From assembly GCA_009602725.1 (NCBI GenBank), contig WELB01000153.1:334249-353580 (forward strand): 19,332 bases of DNA. Direction: 5' to 3'. Made by a program: the position numbers and the translations under genes. A model generated the notes under the pieces. That model was not told the DNA's origin and did no database searches. It was given only the letters and a program-made list of their open reading frames with translations. This document shows, piece after piece, positions 1-18,200 of the stretch; position 1 is the first letter of the stretch; every line of letters starts with the position of its first letter. The stretch is from Spirogloea muscicola. Its lineage: Eukaryota; Streptophyta; Zygnematophyceae; Spirogloeales; Spirogloeaceae.

Positions 1-27
1 CCGCCGCCGCCACCGCCGCCGCCGCGC
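1..27. repeat. CCG trinucleotide repeat at the window edge
   Basis: Near-perfect (CCG)n with one CCA unit. It sits just before the likely splice acceptor at 76-77, so it is probably in the intron before the first visible exon of the SR gene. If it were translated it would give polyproline. The window starts inside this repeat, as it ends in another simple repeat, so assembly may have stopped at low-complexity DNA on both sides. Confidence 0.85.
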
Positions 28-77
28 CCCCGCGCCCGCGACTCTCTCGGCGGCTCACGCTCGCTCTGGCGGCGCAG

Positions 78-2294
<2,217 letters not shown>

Positions 2295-3968
2295 GGACCC
2301 TTCGCCAGCTCGCCTTGCAGTGGTCAGGTGCAACAGTTATCAGTGCCTGAAGAGAACCCCAGCAGTTCTCTAGGATATTGGCTTCTGGTTTGCAAGCATT
2401 TCGATGTTTGATGTCTTGGCCTCAGGGCTTACAAAGCCTCTGCTTCACTGTTGCTGTTGCTGTCCACATGCAGCTAGTGGCAAGCATGCATGGCAGCAGT
2501 GCTAGCTATGATCATGACTGCCTCATAACCTTAGTGCCAGCTTTCACTTCACCACCTGCGAGCCTGCAATCAGCTGTTGCATAATGACAGGCTGCACAAT
2601 GGTGGTGGGGTGTGTCACTGATAGTAGATTGGCAGGCTAGGACACGGCTAGGACATGATGCGCCGGGCAAATGTTACAAGAACACTCATGCCAGCAGTCT
2701 CTCATAGCTTGAGTATCGGCGCCTGTGAATGAGGTGCATGTAGCATGTTAATGTCGATGTTTTTGATGTATTCATGTGGTGAACCAGCGATTTGGGCTGG
2801 GAAATCAGTCTGTTAGATGCTGTAGTTTGGTAAACTACCCAGTGGGTTTGATAATCGTATCAATATCTGGCTCAGCCTGGTGGGCCTTAGATTCTCCATG
2901 TGGAATGGGTATCTTGATGTCACTTCTACTCCTGATATAAATGCAGTGCTCTGGTGCGCCCTAACTATGACTGCCAACCGCCAAGGGTGCTGCACTGTCT
3001 GCACCAAGGTAGAACCTGAGCTAGTCTGGCCACGCGATGCGGCCAGCCAGTGCCCATGCTATCCTCAGTGTGCAGCCAGGCAGAGCTTTGTGCCTCTCTA
3101 GACTTTGTGTGCTACCAGACCTAAGTTTGTTTGGCACCTTGAGCAGATGTGCATCTGTATCGCTCAAAACGTAAGGCGGTCTGCTGGTCATCCAGAGAAG
3201 GGCAAACGGGCAATGGAGGACTCTAGAGTGTGGAGGAGAAAGAGCTGAAACGGTTGATCACATTAGACAGGAGCAGGAGAAAGAGCAGCAGGACTGATAA
3301 CACTCTCAAGCATGACAACCATGATGTATCAGCAACAGACCAGAAAATTCAATCACAGAATGGGAGTAATCGCAATTAGATTTGGGCAGAGCTAATAGGC
3401 CAGCCATGTCAGTGAGGATATCTCACACTGCATAATCACGAAAACTCACAGCCTCTACTTATATCAACAATCACTAGGCATGCAAGTCGAGTGCTCATGG
3501 AGTGTGGAGCATCCAAGTTTCATGTGAGCTGGGTTATGACCTAGCAATTGTTAGGCAACCAGGTGCTCGAGCAATGTATATGAACGAACAATTTGTTCAT
3601 GCTTCAGGATCTGTCAGCAGATTTATCTACTGAAGCCTGCAGCCGAAGGGCAAGGTGGGAGGAACCCTTGGCAACTATGACACTCTTCGTAGTGGCTTGG
3701 CCAGGCTTGAAGCAGTTATGGCAGCATCAGGTCCTCGTCACCCAAATCTCACAGCGCCTGTGGCAGTGTTCTCACAAGCCCAGAGGCCCTTGAAGTTCTG
3801 CCATGCTGATCGCAGCTCCTACCAGAGCCACAGCTAGCGGGAGGAGCCACGAGCTGTCAACCATTTCAAGAATGCTCGATGGGCCACTGGACAAAAAGGC
3901 AGATAAAATATGGAGTAAGAGAGCTTTCTGACTATACTAGCACATCCAAGCTCAACGACAAGAAACAC
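2295..3968. other. Convergent intergenic region, no gene recognised
   Basis: It lies between the stop of the plus-strand SR gene and the stop of the minus-strand beta-amylase gene. It must hold both 3' UTRs. Base composition is more balanced than in the flanking exons. The open frames of 60-75 codons here have no family resemblance and no splice context. I see no RNA gene and no clear polyadenylation signal that I would place with confidence. Confidence 0.7.
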
Positions 3969-8517
<4,549 letters not shown>

Positions 8518-9700
8518 GGCTGCTTGCTGTCCTTCCCGTCACGCGCTAGGCCGGTCCGAGGATCTGGTGCCTGGAGGCCACCAGCAAGTGCACCGAGTCC
8601 CGCGCGCCGCCCTGATGCAGGTTCAGCGATCGAGACGCCTAGTCGGCATGAAGCCGCAACGTCCGGTGCGCGCTGGCTCTCCAGGGCCAGTGCCCGCTGT
8701 CACGCGGTGCGCCACCGCCGCACATCCCGCAAAGCCGCGCGCTCGTCCGTAGCCGGCCGCTGCGGCGGCGCGGGCATGCGACCGCCGGCCGTCGCCGCGA
8801 AGCAGGCCGCCGTCGCCGCGGCGGGGGGCGCCGGCGATGGAGGCGGCGCCGCCAGGGGAGAGCCGGGGCGCGGGGTGGACGACGGCGGCACGGGGGAAGC
8901 GAGCGGGTGCGGCAAATGGCGAGGGGAAAGGGAACGGTGAAAGAGGCGGGGGCAAAGGGGCCCGCCGCTTCCGCCGCCCGTCTGGGGGCTCTCAGACGGC
9001 GCAGGGCGGGAGCGTGGGAAGGCGGGGCCGGCTTGTGGTGGTCCCCCGGCCGTCAGAGCTGGACCCCCGCATTGGGCCGCCCGCCCCCGAGGCGGAGGCT
9101 CCTCCGGGCTGCCCTGGGGGGGGGGGGAGGGCCACCCCCCCCCCGGGTGGGCGCCTCGCCACGCGGCGGCAGCGGCTCGGCCCGAAATCGAAAGCGTGGA
9201 CGAATACCCCCCCCCGATACTATCCTCCGTTTTGCCGCCACCCGCCTCGTGGTGCCGCGCTCTCGTGACGAGGCGCGGCGGGCCCAAGCCGCCCGCCCGG
9301 GCCTGGGACCACCGTCGGGGTAACCCGGTTAGCCATCTAACCCCCCCCCCCCTTCAGCCGTCGCCACTGCCAGCCTAGGGGGCGCGGGCTTAACCCCGGC
9401 ACCCGCCGGGGTTAAGCCCCCAGACCAGGCCTGTGGTCCCTGCAGCCACGTGTGGGCAGCCCAAGCGGGGCAGCCCACGCCCCCTCTCGTGGCCATGTCC
9501 CTGCGGTCGGATAGGCATCCCGCCGCGCGATGCCGCCACTTGGCGCGCCGGCGCGGGGGCCTTATCCGCACCGTGACGTCGGCGGTCGCCCCGCCAGAGT
9601 GCCACGTGGCGCCCCTCACCGGCTGCGGAGCCCGCGTTGGGCCCAACGGTGAAGCCCCGCGGTGGCGTTGACGGCGACGGAGAGTAGGGCCCGAGGCGGC
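8518..9700. other. GC-rich, homopolymer-rich upstream region of the beta-amylase
   Basis: Lies directly upstream of the minus-strand amylase and should hold its 5' UTR and promoter. It is very rich in CpG and GCC/GCG triplets. It carries G or C runs of 9-12 nt at 9116-9127, 9135-9144, 9207-9215 and 9341-9352. Open frames on both strands here are Pro/Gly/Arg/Ala low-complexity translations of GC-rich DNA and are not accepted as genes. No TATA box or other promoter element could be placed with confidence. Confidence 0.7.
9386..9419. repeat. Perfect 15-bp hairpin with 4-nt loop
   Basis: The left arm GGGCTTAACCCCGGC (9386-9400) and right arm GCCGGGGTTAAGCCC (9405-9419) are exact reverse complements around the loop ACCC. 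It sits at the edge of the GC-rich zone. It could be a foldback element end, a transcript stem-loop or a simple palindrome; nothing nearby shows which. Confidence 0.9.
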
Positions 9701-10444
9701 CCGCCGTCCGGAGCGGCCCCGCGTCCTGGGCGTGCTGGTCGCGCTTCGGAGTTTAGGGGTAGGGTTTGGGGTCTGGACGAGAGCAAGTGGCTCTTGCCCC
9801 CATTGGGAGTGCCACTTCTTTCACATGGGCGGAGGGCTGTGTAGGAAAGGCCAGCCTGGATGTGCCGGACTTGTATGTGGAGAAGGGCTCGCCCATTGAG
9901 GATAGGGGCTGGAAAAGCCAGCCCCAAAATGTGCTCACCCGTGGGTACTAACGTCACACTATTACCACTCCTTTGGGCTGGACTTTCCCAGCCACCAGTC
10001 AATCTGGCCGCGCTTTCTTACCATGGTGGTGGTGGGCCCCGTCTTCTCCTCGACGTTGTTCTCATCGACGCATTCCAACCAGGGGCACCCACACCGACTG
10101 TGCTAGGTTGGGTGACACATCATGCGGAGAGGAAGAAGAGGCACTATATGACCACCCCCGGGGCGACCACTCCTTCCCATGCGCCATGGACGTATACGGC
10201 GGCTACAGAACGAAGTGGTCTTCCCTCCTCCATCGCCTGGCACTGCATGTCGATGCCCGCCAACGTAGTCGGGCGGGTAGCTTAGGGCATTCTAGCGTCC
10301 CGCAAGCCATCGTTGCATGCTATAGAATGCGGCTAGTTTAGAGTCTACAGCGCTCCCAGGCACTCGCGATACACAAGCGTGCTGGTCGTGAATTAGCCCA
10401 GGCTGATGGCTTCCGTGGTGGTGATTTGGCGCCTCAGTATAGCT

Positions 10445-10469
10445 TGTCAGATATGCATGTGCTCACTCG
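10445..10469 (+). repeat. 25-bp direct repeat, copy 1
   Basis: A 25-bp unit beginning TGTCAGATATGCATGTG and ending GCTCACTCG is repeated exactly at 11288-11312. Both copies are followed about 10 nt later by a GTCCCCCTT-type block. A weaker relative starting GTGCTCACCCGTGGGTA occurs near 9932. Confidence 0.9.
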
Positions 10470-10695
10470 GGGATATTTAGTGTCCCCCTTAGGCATCGAT
10501 TAGCGACCTTTATGTTTTGACCCGTGGTTACTGAGCGGGTCAATTTGCTGTAGAGTATGTAGCTCTTCAGATGTGCTTGCATTTGTACTCGCCCATTTGG
10601 CCTTCGTTTGTTTCAAATACACGAAAATTTGTCCTTAGCCAGCTCATTACCCAGTTAAGAGGACTTGTGTAAGGCTAGAATTGGCCTCACATTCA

Positions 10696-10727
10696 ATTTC
10701 ATGCGCACCGCGCGCCTTCTCTCTACC
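10696..10727 (+). repeat. ATTTCATGCGCACCGC-type repeat, copy 1
   Basis: Unit starting ATTTCATGCGCACCGC followed by a CGCCTTCT/CTCTACC block. It recurs at 10824-10857 and, more diverged, at 11450-11480. Copies 2 and 3 are also preceded by similar sequence (GGCTTGC then TTTGGCC), so the repeated unit is about 60 bp. Confidence 0.8.
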
Positions 10728-10793
10728 ATAGACTCCTTAGCATAGGGCTTCGTCTCATGTAGACCCATTCTTGCACTAGTTCTTGCCTGAACA

Positions 10794-10857
10794 ATGTATT
10801 GGCTTGCATTTGGCCACCCTTTCATTTCATGCGCACCGCACGCCTTCTTTCTCTACC
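10794..10857 (+). repeat. ATTTCATGCGCACCGC-type repeat, copy 2
   Basis: Second copy, with the longer left part (ATGTATTGGCTTGCATTTGG) shared in diverged form with copy 3. Same orientation as the other copies. Confidence 0.8.
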
Positions 10858-11287
10858 CGGAGAGTAGCTTCTCTGACCTACGGCTGCTCAACAGGGGATA
10901 TTGAGCACCCAGTGGCCACTTCAAATCGCCATTGTGCTTTAGCGCCTGTCTGGCCCCTTTGCCTTCTTCTGGGCTTTTTCACAGCCGTCGCCATCTACTG
11001 GAAGAGTCTTTCTTCCTACGGCTTCATCTCTTCCGGAGCCATTTCTCTCTTGCCGGGCAGGCCTTTTCACAGCTTTTCCCTTACTTAAGATTCGCTGTTC
11101 TGGCACTTTCAGACCTTATTCACTTTTACGGCCGGCGTCTCACAGCCATTTGGACTTGTAGGAAGAGCGGTTTCATTCCTGCTCCTAGGCTCTTGTTACC
11201 AGGCTCTAGCATCATTCCAGTGTGCTGGGCGCGCACATAGCCAGGCCATTGGCATGCTTGGTGGTTCTCCGGCACCCCAGAATAGTC

Positions 11288-11312
11288 TGTCAGATATGCA
11301 TGTGCTCACTCG
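11288..11312 (+). repeat. 25-bp direct repeat, copy 2
   Basis: Exact second copy of the 25-bp unit at 10445-10469, in the same orientation and 843 bp downstream. The sequence after each copy is similar but diverged, which suggests decay after duplication. Confidence 0.9.
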
Positions 11313-11424
11313 TAGGTAATAGAGTCCCCCTTCAGTTGTACTGTCCGTTCCATGACCATTACCTGTTTCTTTTACCAGTCTTCCATCTTATCACACAGAT
11401 TTTCATTTCCTCCTTACGAAAAGT

Positions 11425-11489
11425 GTACTGGCTTGCTTTGGCCCTCCTTATTTCATGCGCAACTCACACCTTCTCTCCTACTGGGGCCC
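11425..11489 (+). repeat. ATTTCATGCGCA-type repeat, copy 3
   Basis: Most diverged copy: the left part reads TGTACTGGCTTGCTTTGGCC and the core ATTTCATGCGCAACTC. It supports a decayed repeat family within 10.7-11.5 kb. Confidence 0.7.
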
Positions 11490-12219
11490 AGGGAACCGTT
11501 GATGGCCAATCGCTGGGCGGAGAGGGGCCAAAAAGCGTCGCTCGCAGTCGCCCACACTGGGTGCTTCCATGGTCCCACTTGCCAAAGTAATCAGGCCCAA
11601 AGTCGCCCTCATGCTGCCAAGGTACTCTGCATTCCAATATTCCACTGTTGTGACTTTGAGGGAATGCCAGTACAAGGGGTGCTCACAGGTAACAGGCTTG
11701 ACATAAGCACAGATTCCCAGAGCCTGTATGACATTGAGCAGATTTCTTGAGTTGGCAAATAAATTAGCCCGAGGCTTGACTTCTGGCGCCAGCTAAGTAC
11801 GGTATGGATCCTGGGAAAAGCTAGCCATGTAGGTAGTAGGCAATAGATTAGGACGCATTCGCTAGTACTCAGACTTAAAGCTCTGAGCATGAGAGTCATT
11901 AGTTCCCCCTCCACCATCACACCAACAACTCACACAAGAAGACCCCAAGATGTGGCTGTGATGACCAGAGGTAAGATCAAAACTGACTTTGCTTTAACAA
12001 TGGCTTCCTCTTCGAGGTAAAGCTCATATTTGTGACCCAGTTTGACTTGAGGCTCTCAATGAAGAAGAAGAAAGTGATAACTGAAATCAGCAATAAGAGA
12101 TCTGGAGCCTCAAGACCCTATACACTAGATTAAGCACTAGATGATCAATGCTCCAAAGGAGCACTGTCGTACTGCAACTATATCCGAGTGACTCGTTCAC
12201 AACCTAGACTCGCAAGCGG

Positions 12220-15200
12220 TCACATGGGTAGGTACATCCTGGTCAAGCGAGCACTCAGCTCGCACCTGGAACAAGGAATACAGGAAAATTGTGTTACTCA
12301 AGGACGGCCATGGGGAACCAAGGGGAACGCAGCAGACACACTGCACACTGATCAAGCTGACAATGTGCATCTCTAATACTGCACGTTGCACAAACTGTGC
12401 CATTGGGACGAGATAGCATACACAAATGTTGCAACAAAGTTATGTATGTGCTCTACAATATCTAGTATCTTGTGCCCAGTTTTCGTCCTTGACTCGCCCC
12501 AAACCTTACGCCAGCAGTCGGAGTGACGATCATTACAGTTGACATAGTCAAGCATAGAATGGTGCTTACTTGCTCGCATCTATCCACAATAGCTTGTACA
12601 CAATCAGCTTGAGGCGCCCAGTTGCCCACTTCCGGATACCCCAGTCCGTGTATAGCTGTTGCCTGCCAGCTGGTGACAATTTGCCTGCAATGGTGCTGAA
12701 GAGCTCATCCCGCTGCTCCCTCACCCCCCTTGCTGCAGCGCTCAGAACTTCAGGTTCTAGCTCAATAGCCTGCATGCGGCTGATCTCTGCATGTAGACTG
12801 GAGCGGGCCCTCAACGCTTGGGGTCCCTGCCAGCAGAGGATGACATTAATCAGCGTACATGCAACAACATACCCCCTGAATGTCAGGTATCGACAACATG
12901 AGAAGGTCGATATGTTGACCTACACGAGCAAAGAGCCTGGAATGCTAGTGATGTTGGGAGCTTACTGCTTCGCTTTGAGGCTCGAGGTCAAGCTGATCAT
13001 AGATGGCCGTCCTCAGGCGCAAATCTACGTGATTCCTCTCCCATGAGTCACAGAGCTGTATCAGAAGTGGAGGTATGCTGCTGCTTCTGCTGCCTTCACT
13101 GCTACCATCCCGCCTCCCCCTCTCTTTCATGCTGGCACTTCTTTTCCATTGACTGCTGGACGGTGGGCTGCCACCAGACAGGGGGCTGCTTGCATCTGCT
13201 TCCCGTGGCAAGCTGCCGGCAGAAATGGGGGTTCTTGCTGCCTGGTTGTCTTGCCCTGCAGCCTCGTCAAACGAAAGCGTCTTTGGCGTCACTGGAGAGG
13301 AGGTGAGGCTCCAAGGCTGGGAGGAGACTGCAGAGTGGAGCGTCCGAGGGCTGAAAGACTTTGACCTGAAGATGCTCAAGAAGGGCTTCTTGGCAGCAGA
13401 GGGCGAGGACAGTGCTTTGCCTCCAGGTACTGGCAAGGATGGGGAAGGGGGTAGCGAGTCGACTGGCCGTGCCAAAGGAGGCTGCTCCAATACAACAGAT
13501 CCCCCTCCTCTCCCAGGGCTCATCTGTGCTTTGACAGGCGGGTGGACGCGACCTTCTGACATTGCTGGAACCTGGACATTCACTAGTCGGGCACCTGCTC
13601 CTGTATCCCGAGCAGCAGGTGTTGCTCTTCCGGAGGTGCTGGGCGCCGGTCCATCGACACCATCAGCAGCTGTCCCTCCAATGCTTGTCGATGGCGAAGC
13701 AGGAACCCACCTGGCCACCGATACTCCCTCCTCCCAGAATCCAACATCTGCATCTTCCGCCTCCTCTCCTGCTGCACTTGAGGCCTTGCTTGCAGAAATC
13801 GCCTCCATGCTACCAGCCACCTGACCCTCCTTGATCCTCGAGCGAGAAAGGCCACCAAAGAGCTCTACAGAGCCCCCGCCCAGAAGAGCCTCCTCCTGGG
13901 ACACTCTCCCGGGTGAATGCTCCACCTCGACAGGCCCTCCCTCGACCTGTGAGAGCTCCCTTATACTAGGAGAAGCTCCAAGTGCACGATCTGCCTCATA
14001 GTCTGCTCTGAGAGGGGACCCAATGAGAACATCCTCGTCCCCAGTAGTGTCACCATCTCCCCTTGGTGCCGCTTGCAGCTCGTCAGGTGGGCTACTGCTG
14101 GCTGCCTTGAGAATGTCATCGCCCTCCAGACTCCGCCGAAGCAGCTCCCTGACCTCCTGTGAATCGAGCCTGTTCTTGACCAACTGCGGCACATCTGCCC
14201 TGGCCAGGAGCTTCTTGCCCGCCTCTTCATTCCCCTTGGCCCACTCCAAGAACTCCTTCATTGGCTCTGACAAAAATGGCCAACCCGGGATTCTCCTCAC
14301 TAGCTCAGACATTGACATGGTCGTCTCATCAAGCTCCTCAGCCTGCAACCTCTCCTGCGGTGCAGCAAGAGCTTCTCCATCCAGCTCAAGAGATCCCCCT
14401 GCCATCTTGCTATTGGCAGACTCTGCAGGCTGCTCTTGATGTGCGCCAGAGCTCTGCAAAACTTGGACAGAGGGCACATCTTAGCTCTGTAACTCAGCAA
14501 GAGAACAATGTCTAGATTGCTGTATTGTCTCGCCACATATGCTTCCTGTTACTTTGGGTGCAAATGAAAGTGAAAAGGGAAGTAGAGACAACATCAACAG
14601 CAGGCGCTTTCACCATCACAGTGGGCAGGCAGGCACCACCAACACAAGCACCATGAGACTGCCATGAGAATTTTCTTTGCAACTCACATTGCTCCTGCCT
14701 GATGCTGAATCTATGACCCACGATGGCTGCATGTTCTCTGTATGACCCTGTCTCATCCTTCTCCAATGTCTTTGGATGGTCGCTACAGCTGCTTCTTCCC
14801 TCTTCAATCTCTGCATGGCCATCAGCCTGCTCGCTTTTCTGCGAGCAAGCAGACCTCGCCAGGCAGCCTGAATGCACAGTGCAGACTGCTGCTGGTGACG
14901 TCTTGCATTGGCTGCTCTCCAGGCCCTCTGAAGGACAAGGGCAGCCCTATGCCTCTGGAGACACCTCCAGTACACCAACCCTCTCCTGATCCTCTGCACA
15001 GCCACTGCTGCATTCTGCAACCGCCTCCTCTCACGGTGTGCCCTCCAAGCCCGCTGCACTGATGTAGCTGCCCTCCTCTCCTGTATACACTGGCTCCGAG
15101 TGCAGCTTCCCCTCCATCTTGCTTGGATGACTGATGCAGCAGCATGAGCTTCCCTCAGCTCCAATCTAGTAGCCTCTCCTACTCTGTTGCTCTTCCAACG

Positions 15201-18200
15201 ACCTTGGATGGTCAGAGCTGCCTGGTTTCGCCTCTCCAGCTGCCGAGCGAAGCTTGCCCGCTGCATGCACCCCTTCCAGTGTGACTGTATGACAGTGGCA
15301 GCACTGTGTTGAGCAACGCGTGATCTCCATAGCTGTTGCAGAGTGACAATGTGCGACCTTGTCGCTAAGTACTGCCTGCGGACTTGCTCGCAACGCCACC
15401 TAGACTGGATCTTAACAGCAACTTCTTCCGTCCTCCTCCTGTATGCTTGCCAGCTTCTGAGTATGACCCTAGCAGCAGCCTTCTCCCTGAGAGTCACCTT
15501 CTCCATCTCTTCAGCTTGCATACGAGCTTGCGATCGAGCTGCAGCAGCCCGCCTCGCAACTTGAGAACCCCTCCACTGCTGCTGTATCACCCTGGCAGCC
15601 TGACGCTGTGACAGGAATGTCTGCCTAGCCAAGCTCGCCCTCCTCCGCTGCTGGAGCGACACAGCAGCAAGCTTGATGTGCAGGAACGTCGTCCTTGCCT
15701 TGTGCATCCTCCATGTAGATTGGATCAAGCTTGCGGCCAACTCCCTCCTTACTTTTTCTGGAAATCGCCAATACGTCGCCCAGTACCTGTAGTTCGCCAG
15801 AGCACTTGGAGACAGCTGTTCCAGAAGTGTCGCATTGTCCTCGTCAGAGCCAGATTGAGAAGGTAGGGAAGACCCGGGTGAAGTCAAGAAGAGCCCTCTT
15901 GGCGGTCGTGGTGGAAGAGCCAGTGTGTCCACCCCAACGGACTGCATGCCTTGGGGTCGAGGAGAAGCTGATCTTATGCGCGATGGTCTGTAGCATGGCA
16001 ACAAGGCATACAGGCAGACAAGAGGGATTACTAGCTGCTAGCAAATCAGACCACATCCAGAGAGACCATGATAATAATTTGAGTGATTTGTTCGACTCGG
16101 TGACGTCTTGCCTACTAACAAACTAACAGGCAATAAGAATCTACTGACAAGGACAAAAGCACTGCAAGATACTACATGAGCCAATCTACTTTTCATCAAG
16201 CAAGCAGAGATGATCATTAGCAAGCGAGACATCTTTCATTTCCAGGCTGCATCTTAGCCAACCTCCTCGCGAGACTCGAGCTGCGGCCCATGCTGATGCT
16301 GCGACTCCTCCCTGCGTTGCCTCTTCCATCTTCCAAGAACCTGGCTCTGCCAGAGCGGGCTACTTCGTCTTTGCTGAATGCTTGCCCAAACTCTGAAGCT
16401 GCAGATGAGGTGGAGGCTGGAATCAAGGGGTTGTCGTTGATGTTGTCCCCGCCCTCCAACAATGATCCACGCCCTTGCGTGTCCTCAACACTGCCAAGCA
16501 GCCACTCAACATCAATCTCTCACAAGCAGTTAAAGGGAGCATAGAGCAAGTTTGCTGAACACAAAGCCATTCCGCGACGGGCAACAGGCAGATAGAAAAC
16601 AAGACCACCGGCACTATCATATGACTCACTTAGATGGAGCAGAGGCGACTCTGGTGAGGGCCCTCCTGCCCCGTGGTGGTGATATGCTTTGGTGGCTCGA
16701 ACTTGGAGCATCTGGCACATCCTCCTCACTTTCGTCTGGATGATGAAGCCACTGCAGGCCGCTGGAGTTTGTCTTGACAACTGCAAGCTCGCTTTTGCAA
16801 GGTCTATCAGAACTCTTAAGCAAGCGAGCAACACAGGCTTGCACTTCAGATGCTGTCCCAACGCCTACGACCACCACTACATCAGTTATTGTCAATCCCG
16901 CAAGCTCCCTTGCTAGCCCGGCTGTTTTCAAAGATCGCCAAGCACAAGCAAGCCTTTGCCCAATATCGTTCTCTCTGTATGCTAAATCTGCACAAGCTGG
17001 TATATTGCGTTGCCCATGGCTGTCCCTCCTCCTACAGATATTTGCAGAAGCTGTAGGACAGCAGTCGCATGATTCTGAGAATGTGGACGGGAGAGCTCGT
17101 CAGGATTGTAATCACATAATCACCTTTTGCCAAGCGAGCACCAACTGCATGTCTGGCGAACTCAGGGGGCCTCCGAGGTGCTACTTTGGTTGCGTACTCC
17201 GGTATATGCTCGTGTTGCTTCAGGTGCCTCATCACCTTAGACCAATAATACACAGTGTTGGGTCTGATAGGACCTTGGGGCCCACCTGCATCAATGGACC
17301 AATGACCAATAAGCAATGGTATATCATGATGAGTACAAGGCAGTCGATCTGCAAGCCACTTGTGATGTTCACTATGCTTAGCACTCAAGCATCTGTATCA
17401 TCTGGAAACTCAATCAAACTGGGAGTCTCAAAGCTTATTGTCATCTGAGAGTCATATTGTCTTTCTCAACGACAGCAGTGCTTCCGAAAGCAAGCTGAAG
17501 ACTGGACTTCCTTGTAATCACTACCATTATGTGTCTTGGCCAACGTCTCCCAATCATGAGTTGCCACAGCCTCTGGACAGTACTTCAGCCAATAATTGAC
17601 AACAGTTGTCTCAGCATGCTCCAGGTCCCTGAGGAGTCAGAGTCAACAAGGTAGCAAGTCCTCAGCTTGAGGCCAAGTGGCATTCTGGATCTGTAATACT
17701 CTGCCAACAGCAACAGATGCTTACAGGAACTCGCAGTACTCTGCCAACAGCATCAGAAGTTGACTGGAACAACTAAACCATCTGAGTTAGAGGTCGCACG
17801 CAGATACCAGACAAAGCAATGAAGGAGGCCAAGAGCAACCAACCTGCACTTAGTCCACACGTGGCTCTTGTTGCGCCATGCATCTCTGTGATACTCCTCT
17901 GAAATCTGGTAAGGGCCAATGCTAGCGCCTGCGTCTCCATCTGGCACCAGGACCCTACAGGCACGGGCACACGCACAGTCATCAAGCGTAGCTCGGTCAG
18001 AACTGCAGTGGGTTACTCATTGACGCGCTACGTCTCTTACTTGTCTTGCCAAGCTTACAATCCTCCATGTCATTCTCTTAATGAAGAGTTTCCAATCACT
18101 CCTGCATACCTACATCGCACTCCTTGACCAGTATGTGGTAGGCATCAGAGCCAAGTGTGCTTAAGGAAACAAGTGATAAATACCTGTTGCTGGACTCGAC

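Larger units (their letters stand above)
9700..12219. other. Gene-poor region with degenerate direct repeats, probable decayed element
   Basis: No open frame here resembles a known protein or has supporting splice context. The region changes from GC-rich to more AT-rich near 10.3 kb and carries several short repeated units (listed separately) and small palindromes, for example GGGGCTGG (9905-9912) facing CCAGCCCC (9918-9925). No transposase, reverse transcriptase or integrase coding was seen. An old non-autonomous element or tandem-repeat remnant is the best guess. The part below 12220 should include the 3' UTR of the next gene. Confidence 0.6.

Noticed and set aside
8700-9323. Pro/Gly/Arg/Ala-rich frames of 110-195 codons
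   Set aside because: All frames are open in this GC-rich stretch and none shows a motif or splice context.
9751-9771. Telomere-like sequence (GTTTAGGGGTAGGGTTTGGG)
   Set aside because: Only about two degenerate plant telomere units; it may be a chance telo-box and no array is present.
9860-11750. Plus-strand frames of 100-141 codons
   Set aside because: They cross the degenerate repeats, have no recognisable motif and show no coding bias over other frames.
13043-13824. Plus-strand frames opposite the large Ser/Pro-rich exon
   Set aside because: The minus frame is longer, joins in phase at both ends and continues from the IQ exon; the plus frames are antisense shadows.
17032-17123. Read-through of exon 5 to a stop at 17032, ending the lysozyme-like protein there
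   Set aside because: Possible as an isoform, but a good donor at 17123 and a phase-matched acceptor at 17051 lead into a protein-like exon; kept only as the alternative to the fusion.
18160-18183. An intron joining exon 2 to a frame at 18110-18159
   Set aside because: It would be 24 nt long, and direct splicing from 18184 to 17954 gives a better match to the lysozyme pattern.
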